Origin: Staphylococcus capitis subsp. capitis
GTDB taxonomy: Bacteria > Bacillota > Bacilli > Staphylococcales > Staphylococcaceae
Direction of reading: 5' to 3'
Length of the DNA stretch: 64,000 nt
NCBI RefSeq assembly: GCF_040739495.1
Contig: NZ_CP145263.1
Span: 1,054,001-1,118,000 of the forward strand
A program made the position numbers and the translations under genes. The notes under the pieces are model-generated. The model was not told where the DNA came from and did not search any database. It saw only the letters and a list, made by a program, of their open reading frames with translations. Within the stretch, counting starts at the first letter, position 1, and each line of letters begins with the position of its first letter. Positions 19,113-29,859 of this stretch are shown piece by piece.

Positions 19113-19583
19113 TTATGATTGATTTAATTGTTTTTCTAGAATTTGAACGACTTGCTCTAAGCCTTCTTGATCATCCCAAGTAAATCTATCTTTTATCGGT
19201 GCATCAATGTCTAGGACGCCAATAATTTTATCATTAACATGAATAGGTATTACTATTTCTGATTTACTATTCGCATCACATGCGATATGCCCAGGGAATT
19301 GGTGAACATCACTTACACGTTGTGTAGCATCTTCAGAAACAGCAGTACCACATACACCTTTACCTATTTCGATATGCACACAAGCCGGATGACCTTGAAA
19401 TGGAACTAAGATAAGTTCATTATCTTCTATTAAATAGAATCCGACCCAATTAACTTGATCTAAATGATCATTGATTAGGGCAGAAGTGTTGCTTAAAATT
19501 GCAATTAAATGATGTTCATCCTCGATTAAACTCTTTAATTGCTTGGTAAGCATCAAATAATTTGTTTCTTTTACGTTAGTCAT
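19113..19583 (-). CDS. Free methionine-(R)-sulfoxide reductase (GAF domain)
   Basis: A single GAF-domain enzyme that reduces free methionine-R-sulfoxide. It is 156 aa. Three cysteines at C68, C78 and C102 have the spacing of the catalytic trio in E. coli fRMsr (+10, +24), within GHPACVH, GKGVCGTAV and HIACDAN. It ends just before the rpsD promoter on the same strand, with its own start at 19583 and GAAGGGG upstream. It is likely a repair enzyme for oxidised free methionine. Confidence 0.88.
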   Translation of the reverse strand: MTNVKETNYLMLTKQLKSLIEDEHHLIAILSNTSALINDHLDQVNWVGFYLIEDNELILVPFQGHPACVHIEIGKGVCGTAVSEDATQRVSDVHQFPGHIACDANSKSEIVIPIHVNDKIIGVLDIDAPIKDRFTWDDQEGLEQVVQILEKQLNQS

Positions 19584-19718
19584 AACTATACCCCTTCATA
19601 CGAAAGTTTTTAATAAGTATAAAGTTTTGAAAATAATCTAGCAATTAATACATTTTCTATTTTAATCAAAAGAGAATTTACGTTATAATGAAAGATGATA
19701 AAATAGGAGGAGAAGTAT

Positions 19719-21413
19719 ATGGTGTTATTTATCATATTAGCAATACTCGTAATTATATTAATTGCGATAGGCGTAATGTTCTACATGCGCTCGAATAAGA
19801 GAAATTCAATTGAAAAAGCTGAAGAGCGTAAAAATGAAATTGAAAAACTACCTTTTGATGACAACTTGAAAAAATTACAAAATTTAAACTTAAAAGGTGA
19901 AACTAAGACTAAGTATGATGCAATGAAAAAAGACAACACAGAAAGTACAAATAAATACTTAGCTCCCGTTGAAGAAAAAATTCATAATGCTGAGGAATAC
20001 CTTGATAAATTTAAGTTTTCTGCAGCGCAAACTGAAATTGATGATGCGCATGAACTTATGGATCAATATGAAAACAATTATAATCAACAAGTATCTCAAG
20101 TAGATGAAGTTTTAGCTTTACATAAAGACAATGAAGCATTATACGATAAATGTAAGGTCGATCATCGTGAAATGAAACGTGATGTATTGGCTAATCGTCA
20201 TCAATTTGGAGAAGCTGCTCAGCCTTTAGAGAAAGAAATTGAGAAATTTGAACCGAAATTAAATGAGTATGAAACACTTAAATCAGAAGGGAATTATGTT
20301 CAAGCTCATAATCATATAGCAGCTCTACACGAAGAGATGAATAGTCTTAAAGCTTATATGGAAGAGATACCTGATTTAATTCGCGAAACTCAAAAAGAAT
20401 TACCAGGTCAATTCCAAGATTTAAAATATGGTTGTAGAGACTTGAAAGTTGAAGGATACGATTTAGATCATGTTAAAGTTGATGGAAACTTACAAAGTTT
20501 AAAAACCGAATTAAGTTTTGTAGAACCTATGATAAGTCGGCTAGAATTAGATCAAGCTAATAATAAGCTTGAAAGTATTAATGATAAGTTAGATGAGATG
20601 TATGATCTAATAGAGCATGAAGTAAAAGCTAAAAATGAAGTCGAAGAAACGAAAGATGTCATTACAGACGATTTATTCAAAGCTAAAGACATGAACTATA
20701 CACTTCAAACTGAAATCGAATATGTGCGTGAAAATTATTATATTAATGAATCTGATGCACAAAGTGTCCGTCAATTTGAAAATGAAATTCAAAATCTCAT
20801 TGCGGTTTATGATGACATCTTAAAAGAAATGTCTAAGTCGGCAGTTAGATATAGTGAAGTTCAAGATAATTTACAATATCTTGAAGATCACGTTTCAGTT
20901 ATCAATGAGAAACAAGATAAACTTCAAAATCATCTTATTAAATTGCGTGAAGATGAAGCAGAAGCAGAAGACAATTTATTAAGAGTTCAATCTAAGAAAG
21001 AAGAAGTATACAGACGTTTATTGGCTTCAAACTTAACAAGTGTTTCTGAACGTTTCATCATTATGAAAAATGAAATTGATAATGAAGTGCGTGAAGTTAA
21101 TAATCAATTTAGTGAACGCCCAATACATGTTAAACAGCTAAAAGATAAAGTTGCTAAACTCGTTATTCAAATGAATACGTTTGAAGATGAAGCGAATGAT
21201 GTATTAGTCAATGCAGTATACGCTGAAAAATTAATTCAATATGGTAATAGATATCGTAAAGATCATAATAGTGTTGATAAGAGTCTTAACGAAGCGGAGC
21301 GTTTATTCAAAAATAATCGCTACAAACGTTCTATCGAAATTTCAGAACAAGCACTTGAAAGTGTAGAACCTGGAATTACTAAACATATTGAAGAACAAGT
21401 TATTAAAGAATAG
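19719..21413 (+). CDS. ezrA: Septation ring formation regulator EzrA
   Basis: Membrane-anchored cell-division protein that modulates FtsZ ring assembly and links it to wall synthesis enzymes. It is 564 aa, with one N-terminal transmembrane segment (about 2-22) facing outward and a long cytoplasmic coiled-coil rod of spectrin-like repeats rich in Glu, Lys and Leu. The C-terminal part ([20 protein letters not shown]) is the conserved QNR-type patch region. AGGAGGAG precedes the ATG. Strong terminator downstream. Confidence 0.96.
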   Translation: MVLFIILAILVIILIAIGVMFYMRSNKRNSIEKAEERKNEIEKLPFDDNLKKLQNLNLKGETKTKYDAMKKDNTESTNKYLAPVEEKIHNAEEYLDKFKFSAAQTEIDDAHELMDQYENNYNQQVSQVDEVLALHKDNEALYDKCKVDHREMKRDVLANRHQFGEAAQPLEKEIEKFEPKLNEYETLKSEGNYVQAHNHIAALHEEMNSLKAYMEEIPDLIRETQKELPGQFQDLKYGCRDLKVEGYDLDHVKVDGNLQSLKTELSFVEPMISRLELDQANNKLESINDKLDEMYDLIEHEVKAKNEVEETKDVITDDLFKAKDMNYTLQTEIEYVRENYYINESDAQSVRQFENEIQNLIAVYDDILKEMSKSAVRYSEVQDNLQYLEDHVSVINEKQDKLQNHLIKLREDEAEAEDNLLRVQSKKEEVYRRLLASNLTSVSERFIIMKNEIDNEVREVNNQFSERPIHVKQLKDKVAKLVIQMNTFEDEANDVLVNAVYAEKLIQYGNRYRKDHNSVDKSLNEAERLFKNNRYKRSIEISEQALESVEPGITKHIEEQVIKE

Positions 21414-21426
21414 GTCATATTTTATA

Positions 21427-21480
21427 AGAGCAAGACAGAATTTTTATTCTTAGTGAATCATTTCTGTCTTGCTCTCTTTT
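21427..21480 (+). terminator. ezrA terminator
   Basis: A 14-bp perfect stem (21427-21440 with 21462-21475) followed by CTTTT. Confidence 0.85.
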
Positions 21481-21595
21481 AATTTTGCTAGAAAATAGTA
21501 TAATGCTTGAGTATCCAAATTTATAAAATGATTAGCGTTCGGGTTAATCATTTTCCGATTAAAGAATTTATTAAAGTGAAAGAGAAGTGTTATCA

Positions 21596-22735
21596 GTGAT
21601 TTATTTAGACAATGCAGCCACTACAAAAGCTGATCAAGATGTTATTGATTCCTTCGTTAAAGTGAATCAATCATTGTACTTCAATCCTAATAGCCCTCAT
21701 CAAGCTGGCTTACAAGCTGAACAAGTACTGAAGCAAGCTAAAGAAGAAATAGACAGTGCTTTAAATTTAAATCACCTGTACCATATCGTATTTACAAGTG
21801 GTGCTACAGAATCTAACAATATGGCTCTTAAAGGAATCGCTTATAGGAAAAGGGAAACAGCTAATGAAATTATAACCTCTGTTCTAGAACATCCCTCTGT
21901 ATTAGAAGTGATGAGATATTTAGAGGAGAAACAAGGTTTTAAACTTAAATATGTTGATGTTAAGAGTGATGGTAAAATTGATACTGAACATTTAAAATCT
22001 TTAATGTCAGATAAAGTTGGGTTGGTCACATGTATGTACGTGAATAATATTATGGGCCAAATTCAACCAATTCAAGATATTGTTAATATCTTAAAAGACT
22101 ATCCACGAGCACATTTACATGTGGATGCTGTACAAGCACTTGGGAAAGTGTCTATGAATTTAAATGGTGTTGATAGCTTAAGTTTAAGCGGACATAAATT
22201 TAATGGTTTAAAAGGGCAAGGACTTTTAATTATTAAAAATATACAAAATATTGAGCCAGTTGTGCATGGTGGCGGTCAAGAGTATGGTTTGAGAAGTGGC
22301 ACTGTTAATTTGCCAATGGCTGTTTCAATGGTGAAATCAATCAAACTTACCATGGGTCGTTTAGATGAAGCCAGTCGTAAATTAAATAAAATGAATCAGT
22401 CAGTTAGAACATTTTTAGAAGAATTTAGAGGCGTTTACATTAATTCCCCTAAGGATAGTGCACCCCAAATTATTAATGTTAGCTTTCCAGGTGTTAAAGG
22501 TGAAGTGCTTGTTAATGCTTTTTCAAAACATGGTGTAATGATATCAACAACAAGTGCTTGCTCATCTAAACGTGGGAAACTTAACGAAGTGCTATTAGCA
22601 ATGGGAGTTCCTGATGCAAGAATAGAAGGTAGTATAAGAATATCTATGGGAGTTCATACAACTGAAGAGGATATTCAAAGATTTAAAGAAGTATTTGAAG
22701 AAGTATATGAAGAAGTTAAGGAGTTGTTAAAATAA
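21596..22735 (+). CDS. Cysteine desulfurase (NifS/IscS type) partner of ThiI
   Basis: A PLP enzyme that removes sulfur from cysteine as an enzyme-bound persulfide. It is 379 aa from the GTG at 21596 ([11 protein letters not shown]). The PLP lysine is K201 (LSGHKFNG) and the persulfide cysteine C322 lies in the long loop ([11 protein letters not shown]). It overlaps thiI by one base, so it probably hands sulfur to ThiI for 4-thiouridine, as the NifZ/ThiI pair of Bacillus does. A GTG at 21587 is a less likely start. An imperfect hairpin (21526-21555) sits in its leader. Confidence 0.9.
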   Translation: MIYLDNAATTKADQDVIDSFVKVNQSLYFNPNSPHQAGLQAEQVLKQAKEEIDSALNLNHLYHIVFTSGATESNNMALKGIAYRKRETANEIITSVLEHPSVLEVMRYLEEKQGFKLKYVDVKSDGKIDTEHLKSLMSDKVGLVTCMYVNNIMGQIQPIQDIVNILKDYPRAHLHVDAVQALGKVSMNLNGVDSLSLSGHKFNGLKGQGLLIIKNIQNIEPVVHGGGQEYGLRSGTVNLPMAVSMVKSIKLTMGRLDEASRKLNKMNQSVRTFLEEFRGVYINSPKDSAPQIINVSFPGVKGEVLVNAFSKHGVMISTTSACSSKRGKLNEVLLAMGVPDARIEGSIRISMGVHTTEEDIQRFKEVFEEVYEEVKELLK

Positions 22736-23958
22736 TGCACTACGATCATTTGCTCGTAAGATATGGTGAATTGACGTTAAAAGGTACAAATCGTAAAATG
22801 TTCGTTAATCAATTAAAGGATAACGTAAAACGCGCGTTAATTCCCTTACAAGGGTACCATGTAAAAGGTAAACGCGATCGCATGTACGTCGATATGGATC
22901 AAGATGCGGATATGAATGAAATTATTCATCGTTTAACTAAAGTTTATGGAATTAAATCCATAAGTCCTGTGATTAAGACCGATAAAACAGAAGAAGCAAT
23001 ATATGAAGCAGCAATTCAGCTAGCTCGTGATTTTGATGAAGGCTCTACTTTTAAAATAGATGTAAAACGTGTAGATAAATCCTTTCATTTAGATACCTAT
23101 GCTTTACAACGTGAAGTTGGTGGCGCAATACTCAAGAATGTTGAAGGTGTTTCGGTTAATGTTAAACAACCTGACCATGAAGTGAGAGTTGAAATACGTT
23201 TGGATGCGGTGTATATCTTCGAAAAAATTATTCAAGGTTCAGGAGGCTTACCTGTAGGAACTGGTGGCAAGACGTTACTTATGTTAAGTGGCGGTATCGA
23301 TTCACCGGTGGCAGGTATGGAAGTAATGAAACGTGGGGTTACAATTGAGGCAATTCACTTTCGTAGTCCACCATTTACAAGTGAGAAAGCTAAAGATAAA
23401 GTGATTGAACTCACACGTATTTTATCAGAGCGTGTAGGACCTATTAAATTACACATTGTTCCTTTTACTGAACTACAGAAACAAATTAATAAGGTTGTTC
23501 ACCCTAGATATACAATGACTTCAACACGACGCATGATGATGCGTGTTTCCGATGCATTAGTTCATAAAATTGGTGCAAATGCCATCGTTAATGGGGAAAA
23601 TTTAGGTCAAGTTGCAAGTCAAACACTAAAGAGTATGTATGCCATTAATCATGTGACTTCCACACCAGTTTTAAGGCCATTATTAACACTCGATAAAGAA
23701 GACATTATTAAAAAGGCTCGAGATATTGGTACTTATGAAACATCTATCCAGCCATTTGAAGATTGCTGTACAATCTTTACACCTAAAAATCCTGTAACCG
23801 AACCTGACTTTGATAAAGTTGAGAAATATGAAGGGGTATTCAATTTTGATGATATGGTTCAAACAGCAGTGGATAATATTGAAACGATGACTATCGATCA
23901 AAATTATAAAAGTGAGAAAGAACAATCAACTGATGCCTTAATTGAAGATTTATTTTAA
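22735..23958 (+). CDS. thiI: tRNA 4-thiouridine synthase ThiI
   Basis: An adenylating sulfurtransferase that makes s4U8 in tRNA. It is 407 aa with an N-terminal ferredoxin-like and THUMP region and a PP-loop domain with SGGIDS (185-190). It has no C-terminal rhodanese domain, the short Gram-positive form that depends on a dedicated cysteine desulfurase. That desulfurase is the gene immediately upstream (ATGA-style 1-bp overlap, TAATG). A cysteine pair DCCTIF is near the C-terminus. Confidence 0.95.
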   Translation: MHYDHLLVRYGELTLKGTNRKMFVNQLKDNVKRALIPLQGYHVKGKRDRMYVDMDQDADMNEIIHRLTKVYGIKSISPVIKTDKTEEAIYEAAIQLARDFDEGSTFKIDVKRVDKSFHLDTYALQREVGGAILKNVEGVSVNVKQPDHEVRVEIRLDAVYIFEKIIQGSGGLPVGTGGKTLLMLSGGIDSPVAGMEVMKRGVTIEAIHFRSPPFTSEKAKDKVIELTRILSERVGPIKLHIVPFTELQKQINKVVHPRYTMTSTRRMMMRVSDALVHKIGANAIVNGENLGQVASQTLKSMYAINHVTSTPVLRPLLTLDKEDIIKKARDIGTYETSIQPFEDCCTIFTPKNPVTEPDFDKVEKYEGVFNFDDMVQTAVDNIETMTIDQNYKSEKEQSTDALIEDLF

Positions 23959-24011
23959 AAATTAAGTATTGGCGAGCGAACCATCAAATAATAAAGGGGA
24001 GAATGAAGTAA

Positions 24012-24785
24012 GTGGATTGGCATCTATCTGTAATCGTTACTATTATGTTTTTTGGGTTTATAGCCTCATTTATTGATTCAGTAGTTGGTGGCGGTGGGTT
24101 AATTTCTACTCCTGCACTTTTAGCAGTAGGGTTACCACCCTCAATGGCATTAGGAACCAATAAATTTGCAAGTTCATTTAGTACATTAACAAGTGCTTTT
24201 AAATTTATACGTTCTGGAAAAGTTGATTTAAAAGTAGTCGGGAAGCTTTTCCCATTTGTATTTATTGCATCAGGAGCAGGAGCAATCTTAGCAACTTATT
24301 TACCCGCGAATATATTAAAGCCACTCATTATTGTCGTTTTAACGATAGTTATTGTATACACTATTGTAAAAAAAGATTGGGGTAGTGTTAGAAGCTTCAC
24401 TTCATTTACATTTATTAAGGCAATCATTTTTTCAATCATGTTTATCATTTTAGGATTTTATGATGGCTTTTTAGGTGGAGGTACGGGCTCATTAATGTTA
24501 TTTACTTTACTCATGTTTGGGTTTGACTTTTTAAGTGCAGCTGGTAATGCAAAAGTTCTGAACTTTGCATCAAATATTGGTGGGTTATTACTTTTTATCA
24601 TGCTAGGTCAGGTCAATTTTACTTATGGATTCATTATGGCACTAAGTATGATTGTAGGTTCTTATTTTGGTGCTCATTTTGCTTTGAAAAAGGGCGTTGG
24701 ATACGTTAAAAATTTATTTATTTTAGTAACTGCAGTCCTTATATTAAAAAATATATATGATTATGTCATGCAGTTGATGCACTAA
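24012..24785 (+). CDS. TauE/SafE (TSUP) family membrane permease
   Basis: A 257-aa integral membrane protein with about seven or eight hydrophobic helices and the two repeated family signatures, DSVVGGGGLISTPALLAVG and YDGFLGGGTGSLM. TSUP proteins are thought to move sulfite, sulfonates or similar anions; the substrate here is unknown. GTG start at 24012 with AAGGGGAG upstream. It follows the sulfur-transfer genes nifS-thiI by 53 bp and could be cotranscribed. It ends in a terminator. Confidence 0.85.
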   Translation: MDWHLSVIVTIMFFGFIASFIDSVVGGGGLISTPALLAVGLPPSMALGTNKFASSFSTLTSAFKFIRSGKVDLKVVGKLFPFVFIASGAGAILATYLPANILKPLIIVVLTIVIVYTIVKKDWGSVRSFTSFTFIKAIIFSIMFIILGFYDGFLGGGTGSLMLFTLLMFGFDFLSAAGNAKVLNFASNIGGLLLFIMLGQVNFTYGFIMALSMIVGSYFGAHFALKKGVGYVKNLFILVTAVLILKNIYDYVMQLMH

Positions 24786-24793
24786 TCTTTAGT

Positions 24794-24848
24794 AACTGAC
24801 GTTAAGATTATTCGTTTAATCTAGATGTCAGTTTTTTTGGATGTATAT
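24794..24848 (+). terminator. Terminator of the TauE gene
   Basis: A two-tier hairpin: AACTGAC with GTCAGTT (24794-24800 with 24837-24843), and inside it AGATTA with TAATCT. It runs into seven T. Confidence 0.8.
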
Positions 24849-24977
24849 GTAATTAATGATACGTATATGAGTTTAATGCTCATTTGAAAATTAAATTGTT
24901 TACATTAAAAAATTGAATTACTACTAAAATTTGTCGTATGATAATATTAAATACTTAAAATATAGGAGGTCATCATA

Positions 24978-25472
24978 ATGACTGAAATTACTTTTAAAAA
25001 TGATCCTATTACATTGTCAGGTCAACAGGTAAAAGAAGGTGACATTGCACCCGACTTTACTGTATTAGACAATAGTTTAAATCAAATAACATTAGAAGAT
25101 TATAAAGGGAAAAAGAAATTAATTAGTGTAGTTCCTTCTATTGATACAGGTGTATGTGACCAACAAACACGTAAATTTAATGAAGAAGCATCTCAAGAAG
25201 ATGGTGTAGTATTAACAATTTCTGTTGATTTACCATTCGCTCAGAAAAGATGGTGTGCGTCTAATGGTTTAGAAAATGTTGTTACATTAAGTGATCACAG
25301 AGACCTATCTTTCGGTGAAAACTTTGGGGTAGTCATGGAAGAATTAAGATTATTAGCTCGCTCAGTTTTTGTATTAGATGAAAGTAACAAAATTGTTTAT
25401 AAAGAAATTGTTAGTGAAGGTACTAACTTCCCAGATTTTGATGCTGCTTTAGAAGCGTATCGCAACATTTAA
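24978..25472 (+). CDS. tpx: Thiol peroxidase (atypical 2-Cys peroxiredoxin)
   Basis: Reduces hydrogen peroxide and alkyl hydroperoxides using thioredoxin. It is 164 aa. The peroxidatic cysteine is C60 ([15 protein letters not shown]) and the resolving cysteine C93 (KRWCASNG), the Tpx arrangement. TAGGAGG precedes the ATG. A candidate promoter TTGAAT-N18-TATGAT is at 24913-24942. It is monocistronic, with a two-tier hairpin behind it. Confidence 0.95.
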   Translation: MTEITFKNDPITLSGQQVKEGDIAPDFTVLDNSLNQITLEDYKGKKKLISVVPSIDTGVCDQQTRKFNEEASQEDGVVLTISVDLPFAQKRWCASNGLENVVTLSDHRDLSFGENFGVVMEELRLLARSVFVLDESNKIVYKEIVSEGTNFPDFDAALEAYRNI

Positions 25473-25503
25473 GTTGAATTCGTATCATTGACAGTGATTA
25501 ACT

Positions 25504-25579
25504 AAGTGTCCATACTTGTTTAAGAAATTGAAAGTTAGATAAAGTGTTTAATTTCTATAAATTATGAATGGGCACTTTT
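25504..25579 (+). terminator. Two-tier hairpin between tpx and ytxK
   Basis: An outer stem of 10 bp (25504-25513 with 25568-25577, one G-U) and an inner stem AGAAATT with AATTTCT (25523-25529 with 25550-25556) end in TTTT. It probably terminates tpx, and ends only 19 bp before the next start codon. Confidence 0.6.
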
Positions 25580-25597
25580 GGTTAGAGAGGGTTTTTT

Positions 25598-26545
25598 ATG
25601 ACTGAAGAAAATACAATTATGGAACGCTTATTCCATGCATTAGATGAAAAAGCTAAATCCTTAAATGAAGAGAATGGACAAAGCTTCATTGAAAATTTAG
25701 GGTTAGCTATGGAGGAAATTTATACCAATAAAAGAGATTTACTCGAACAAGCTACACTTCAAGATAGAAGAAAAGCATTTCAATTTGCATATTTAAGTTT
25801 AATGCAAGAAGAAAATATTCAAGCAAATCACCAAATTACTCCTGATTCAATAGGTTTAATACTTGGTTTCTTAGTTGAACGATTCATGCAAGATAAAGAG
25901 GAGATGCATGTTGTTGATATCGCTAGTGGTGCTGGACACCTAAGTGCTTCTGTTAAGGAGGTACTTTCGGATAAAACAACGATGCATCATCTCATTGAAG
26001 TAGACCCAGTGTTATCTAGAGTAAGTGTACATTTAGCTAACTTCTTAGAAATTCCATTTGATGTATACCCTCAAGATGCTATTATGCCACTGCCTTTAGA
26101 AGAAGCAGATGTGGTAATTGGAGACTTCCCAATTGGCTATTATCCAGTAGATGAGCGTAGTAAAGAAATGAAACTTGGCTTTGATGAGGGGCACAGTTAC
26201 TCTCATTATTTATTAATTGAACAAGCTATAAATGCATTAAAAGGGGCAGGTTATGCGTTTTTAGTCGTTCCAAGTAACATTTTTACTGGAGATAAAGTGA
26301 AACAGTTAGAAAAATTCATTGCTACAGATACTGAAATGCAAGCATTTTTAAATCTACCAACAACGTTATTTAAAAATGAAAAAGCACGAAAATCTATACT
26401 TATTTTACAGAAAAAACAACCTCAAGAGACTAAACCTGTTGAAGTCTTATTAGCTAATATTCCTGATTTTAAAAATCCACAGCAATTTCAAGGATTTATT
26501 AGTGAATTAAATCAATGGATGGACACAAATCATACAAAAAAATAA
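25598..26545 (+). CDS. Class I SAM-dependent methyltransferase YtxK-like
   Basis: A 315-aa protein with an N-terminal helical region and a Rossmann methyltransferase domain. SAM motif I is VVDIASGAGHLS (about 107-118), and the N6-adenine-type catalytic motif appears as GDFPIGYYP in place of NPPF/Y. It belongs to the family next to ackA in Firmicutes (ytxK of B. subtilis). The methylated substrate is not established, and there is no companion restriction enzyme. It is likely cotranscribed with ackA, 89 bp downstream. Confidence 0.8.
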   Translation: MTEENTIMERLFHALDEKAKSLNEENGQSFIENLGLAMEEIYTNKRDLLEQATLQDRRKAFQFAYLSLMQEENIQANHQITPDSIGLILGFLVERFMQDKEEMHVVDIASGAGHLSASVKEVLSDKTTMHHLIEVDPVLSRVSVHLANFLEIPFDVYPQDAIMPLPLEEADVVIGDFPIGYYPVDERSKEMKLGFDEGHSYSHYLLIEQAINALKGAGYAFLVVPSNIFTGDKVKQLEKFIATDTEMQAFLNLPTTLFKNEKARKSILILQKKQPQETKPVEVLLANIPDFKNPQQFQGFISELNQWMDTNHTKK

Positions 26546-26634
26546 TCTGTAACAATATAGTATTCAAACTGTAATAATGATAAAATGAACTGTGTGAAAA
26601 ATATAACTAAACAAATGATGGAGGACAATGACCT

Positions 26635-27879
26635 ATGTCAAAATTAATTTTGGCGGTAAATGCTGGTAGTTCATCTTTGAAATTCCAGTTAATCAGAATG
26701 CCGGAAGAAAAGTTAGTAACCAAAGGCGTCATCGAGCGTATTGGTTTAAGCGATTCTATTTTCACGATTGTAGTTGAAGGGGAAAAGCTTACTGACGTTA
26801 GAGATATAAATGATCATGAAGAAGCAGTTAATATTATGTTAGAAAGCTTTAAAGAACATCACATGATTGAAGATATCAATGAAATTGAAGGAACAGGTCA
26901 CCGTGTAGTGCATGGGGGAGAGAAATTTCCAAAATCAGTAGTTGTAACAGATGAGGTAGAGACTCAAATTGAGGAGTTAAGTGAGTTAGCTCCACTCCAT
27001 AACCCAGCTAATCTAATGGGAATAAGAGCTTTTAAAAAGTTATTACCAAATATTCCTCATGTAGCTGTATTTGATACATCTTTCCACCAAACAATGCCTG
27101 AACAAGCTTATTTATACAGTTTACCTTATCATTATTATGAAGATTATGGCATTCGTAAATATGGCTTCCATGGTACAAGTCATAAGTATGTATCTAGAAG
27201 AGCGGCAGACATTTTAGGAAGACCGATCGAAGATTTAAGAATTATTTCTTGTCACATTGGTAATGGTGCGTCAATAGCTGCGATTGATGGCGGAGAATCA
27301 ATTGATACATCTATGGGTTTCACGCCATTAGCAGGTGTAACAATGGGTACACGTTCAGGTAATCTAGACCCAGCGTTGATTCCGTTTATTATGGAAAAGA
27401 CTGGTAAAAATGCAGACGAAGTATTAAATATCTTGAATAAAGAATCCGGTTTACTAGGTTTAACTGGTACGTCAAGTGATTTACGAGACTTAACTGAAGA
27501 AGCTAAACACGGACGTCATCGTGCACGTGTAGCACTTGATTTATTTGCATCGAAGATTCATAAATACATTGGCTCTTATGCGGCTAGAATGCATGGCGTT
27601 GATGTAATTGTATTCACAGCTGGTATAGGAGAAAATTCTCATATTATTCGAGGTAAAGTTCTAGAGGGACTTGAATTTATGGGTGTATATTGGGATCCGA
27701 AGAAAAATGAGAATCTTCACGGAGATGAAGGGTATATTAACTATCCCCATTCCCCAGTAAAAGTATTAGTTGTACCAACTGATGAGGAAGTTATGATTTC
27801 TCGTGACGTCATCAAATATGGTGGGCTAAAAGAGGAATCATCTGAAGAACAAAGTGTTAATACTGAAACTAATAATTAA
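26635..27879 (+). CDS. ackA: Acetate kinase
   Basis: Interconverts acetyl phosphate + ADP and acetate + ATP, the ATP-yielding step of acetate overflow. It is 414 aa. The ASKHA signatures are [13 protein letters not shown] at the N-terminus, [16 protein letters not shown] YGFHGTSHK and TAGIGENS. The last 16 or so residues ([16 protein letters not shown]) form an acidic tail beyond the usual roughly 400-aa core. GGAGG precedes the ATG. It works opposite acsA at the left of the window. I see no good cre in the 89 bp upstream. Confidence 0.97.
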   Translation: MSKLILAVNAGSSSLKFQLIRMPEEKLVTKGVIERIGLSDSIFTIVVEGEKLTDVRDINDHEEAVNIMLESFKEHHMIEDINEIEGTGHRVVHGGEKFPKSVVVTDEVETQIEELSELAPLHNPANLMGIRAFKKLLPNIPHVAVFDTSFHQTMPEQAYLYSLPYHYYEDYGIRKYGFHGTSHKYVSRRAADILGRPIEDLRIISCHIGNGASIAAIDGGESIDTSMGFTPLAGVTMGTRSGNLDPALIPFIMEKTGKNADEVLNILNKESGLLGLTGTSSDLRDLTEEAKHGRHRARVALDLFASKIHKYIGSYAARMHGVDVIVFTAGIGENSHIIRGKVLEGLEFMGVYWDPKKNENLHGDEGYINYPHSPVKVLVVPTDEEVMISRDVIKYGGLKEESSEEQSVNTETNN

Positions 27880-27900
27880 TAGGTGGAAATACAACTTGTG

Positions 27901-27935
27901 ATCGCATAACCGTATAAATGGTTATGCGATTTTTA
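27901..27935 (+). terminator. ackA terminator
   Basis: An 11-bp perfect stem (27901-27911 with 27920-27930) followed by TTTTT-rich sequence. Confidence 0.85.
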
Positions 27936-27968
27936 AATTTTAACTAGAGAGAGAAATAAAATTAAGAA

Positions 27969-28005
27969 AGCCTATCAACGACTTTTATAATGGCGTTGAT
28001 AGGCT
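27969..28005. terminator. Hairpin downstream of usp (minus strand)
   Basis: A 12-bp perfect stem (27969-27980 with 27994-28005). The A-rich stretch before it would give TTTCTTAATTTT on the usp transcript. Confidence 0.65.
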
Positions 28006-28041
28006 ATTAAATGAATATATTCTTACTTTTAAATATTAAAT

Positions 28042-28542
28042 TTAATCTTGATATCTTTCACGTAATCTAGGTGTAGCTACTTGTGGTTGGAAATCTTCAG
28101 GAATTTCTTCTGTACGTACAACTAAAACATCACATGGCGCGTGGCGTACGATTGCTTCTGATACTGAACCTACAATAAAACGTTCTACAGCATTTAAACC
28201 TGATGTACCACTCATGATTAAATCAGCACCTACTTCATGTGCTAATTTTTTAGGGATAATCGCTTTAGGTGAGCCAAATTCTAAACGTGTTTCTACATTT
28301 TTTACTCCTGCATTTGAAGCTACTTCTTTATAACCTTTAAGTAACTCCTCAGAAAAATGTTTAAATTTCTCAGTGAACTGAGCATCATAGACTTCATAAG
28401 AAGAGTATGTTCTTGAATCGATTACATTTACAATTGTTAATTTTGCATCGTTACGTTTAGCAACTCCTACAGCTTTATTAAAAGCCCATTCTGCTTCGTG
28501 TGAACCGTCGACTGCGATTAAAATATTTTTATACGTAATCAT
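28042..28542 (-). CDS. Universal stress protein UspA family
   Basis: A 166-aa cytosolic protein with the Usp alpha/beta fold. It has ILIAVDGSHEAEWA at the N-terminus and the ATP-binding signature GTSGLNAVERFIVGSVSEAIV (G2xG9xGS type). Start ATG at 28542 with AAGGGGG eight bases upstream; a longer reading frame upstream lacks a ribosome site. It is divergent from ald. The precise role is unknown; Usp proteins respond to stress and energy limitation. Confidence 0.9.
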   Translation of the reverse strand: MITYKNILIAVDGSHEAEWAFNKAVGVAKRNDAKLTIVNVIDSRTYSSYEVYDAQFTEKFKHFSEELLKGYKEVASNAGVKNVETRLEFGSPKAIIPKKLAHEVGADLIMSGTSGLNAVERFIVGSVSEAIVRHAPCDVLVVRTEEIPEDFQPQVATPRLRERYQD

Positions 28543-28684
28543 CGCTCGTGCCCCCTTCATGTTTCTTAACTCTATTTTAACACAATTGATAGAATATTTA
28601 ATTATCAATAATTACAAATTTGTGTATTTTTTATGATTGCGCTTTCAATACTTTCGCGTTAGGATGTAAGAGGAGGTGGATGGA

Positions 28685-29803
28685 ATGAAAATTGGTATTC
28701 CAAAGGAGATAAAAAATAACGAGAACAGAGTGAGTTTATCACCAAGTGGCGTACATGCACTTGTAGAGCAAGGACATACAGTCTTTGTTGAAACAAACGC
28801 AGGACTAGGTTCATATTTTGAAGACGTTGACTACAAAGAAGCTGGAGCAGAAATCGTATCTGAACAGGCGAAAATATGGGATGTAGATATGGTAGTCAAA
28901 GTTAAAGAACCATTAGAATCTGAATATCAATTCTTTAAAGAGGGGTTAATTCTCTTCACTTATTTACATTTAGCTAATGAAGAAAAATTAACTCAAGCTT
29001 TAGTAGATAATAAAGTTATTGGTATTGCATACGAAACAGTGCAATTACCTGATAAATCATTACCATTATTATCACCTATGAGCGAAGTTGCCGGAAGAAT
29101 GTCAACTCAAATCGGAGCTGAGTTCTTACAAAAAGTTAACGGCGGCATGGGAATATTACTCGGTGGCGTACCAGGTGTACCTAAAGGGAAAGTAACAATT
29201 ATAGGTGGAGGTCAAGCCGGTACTAACGCAGCTAAGATTGCTTTAGGCTTAGGCGCTGATGTCACTGTGCTTGATGTTAATCCAAAGCGTTTACAAGAAC
29301 TTGATGACTTATTTAATGGAAGGGTACATACAATTATGTCCAATCCACTAAATATTGAAATGTTCGTTAAAGATAGTGACTTAGTTGTTGGTGCTGTACT
29401 TATTCCAGGTGCTAAAGCTCCAAACTTAGTCACTGAAGATATGATTAAGCAAATGAAAGCAGGATCAGTGATAGTAGATATCGCTATTGATCAAGGTGGT
29501 ATTTTCGAGACAACTGATAAAATTACTACACATGACGATCCTACTTATACAAAACATGGTGTTGTTCACTATGCTGTGGCTAATATGCCTGGCGCTGTAC
29601 CACGTACATCAACATTAGCTTTAAATAATGCTACATTACCATTTGCGCAAACTTTAGCTAATAAAGGTTATCGTGAAGCGTTTAAATCAAATCATGCGTT
29701 ATCCTTAGGATTAAATACTTACAAAGGTCATGTTACGAATAAGGGTGTAGCTGAAGCGTTTAACTTAGAATATACTTCTGTTGAAGATGCGCTTAATCAA
29801 TAA
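28685..29803 (+). CDS. ald: Alanine dehydrogenase
   Basis: NAD-dependent oxidative deamination of L-alanine to pyruvate and ammonium. It is 372 aa. It begins [17 protein letters not shown], the family signature, with a Rossmann motif [20 protein letters not shown] and the DQGG segment [12 protein letters not shown]. The ATG at 28685 follows AGGAGG by eight bases; a GTG at 28676 overlaps the ribosome site. It supplies pyruvate and lets cells use alanine. It shares a bidirectional terminator with the M24 peptidase. Confidence 0.96.
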   Translation: MKIGIPKEIKNNENRVSLSPSGVHALVEQGHTVFVETNAGLGSYFEDVDYKEAGAEIVSEQAKIWDVDMVVKVKEPLESEYQFFKEGLILFTYLHLANEEKLTQALVDNKVIGIAYETVQLPDKSLPLLSPMSEVAGRMSTQIGAEFLQKVNGGMGILLGGVPGVPKGKVTIIGGGQAGTNAAKIALGLGADVTVLDVNPKRLQELDDLFNGRVHTIMSNPLNIEMFVKDSDLVVGAVLIPGAKAPNLVTEDMIKQMKAGSVIVDIAIDQGGIFETTDKITTHDDPTYTKHGVVHYAVANMPGAVPRTSTLALNNATLPFAQTLANKGYREAFKSNHALSLGLNTYKGHVTNKGVAEAFNLEYTSVEDALNQ

Positions 29804-29812
29804 TTAATAAGA

Positions 29813-29846
29813 AACTCGGCTAGGTACTAACTTAGCCGAGTTTTAT
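29813..29846. terminator. Bidirectional terminator between ald and the M24 peptidase
   Basis: A stem of about 12 bp (29813-29824 with 29831-29842, one G-U) with TTTTATT after it. Confidence 0.8.
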
Positions 29847-29859
29847 TATGCTTAAATTA

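Noticed and set aside
26546..26634. A cre site upstream of ackA
   Set aside because: No stretch in the 89-bp gap fits TGWNANCGNTNWCA well; if CcpA acts on ackA it must do so from elsewhere.
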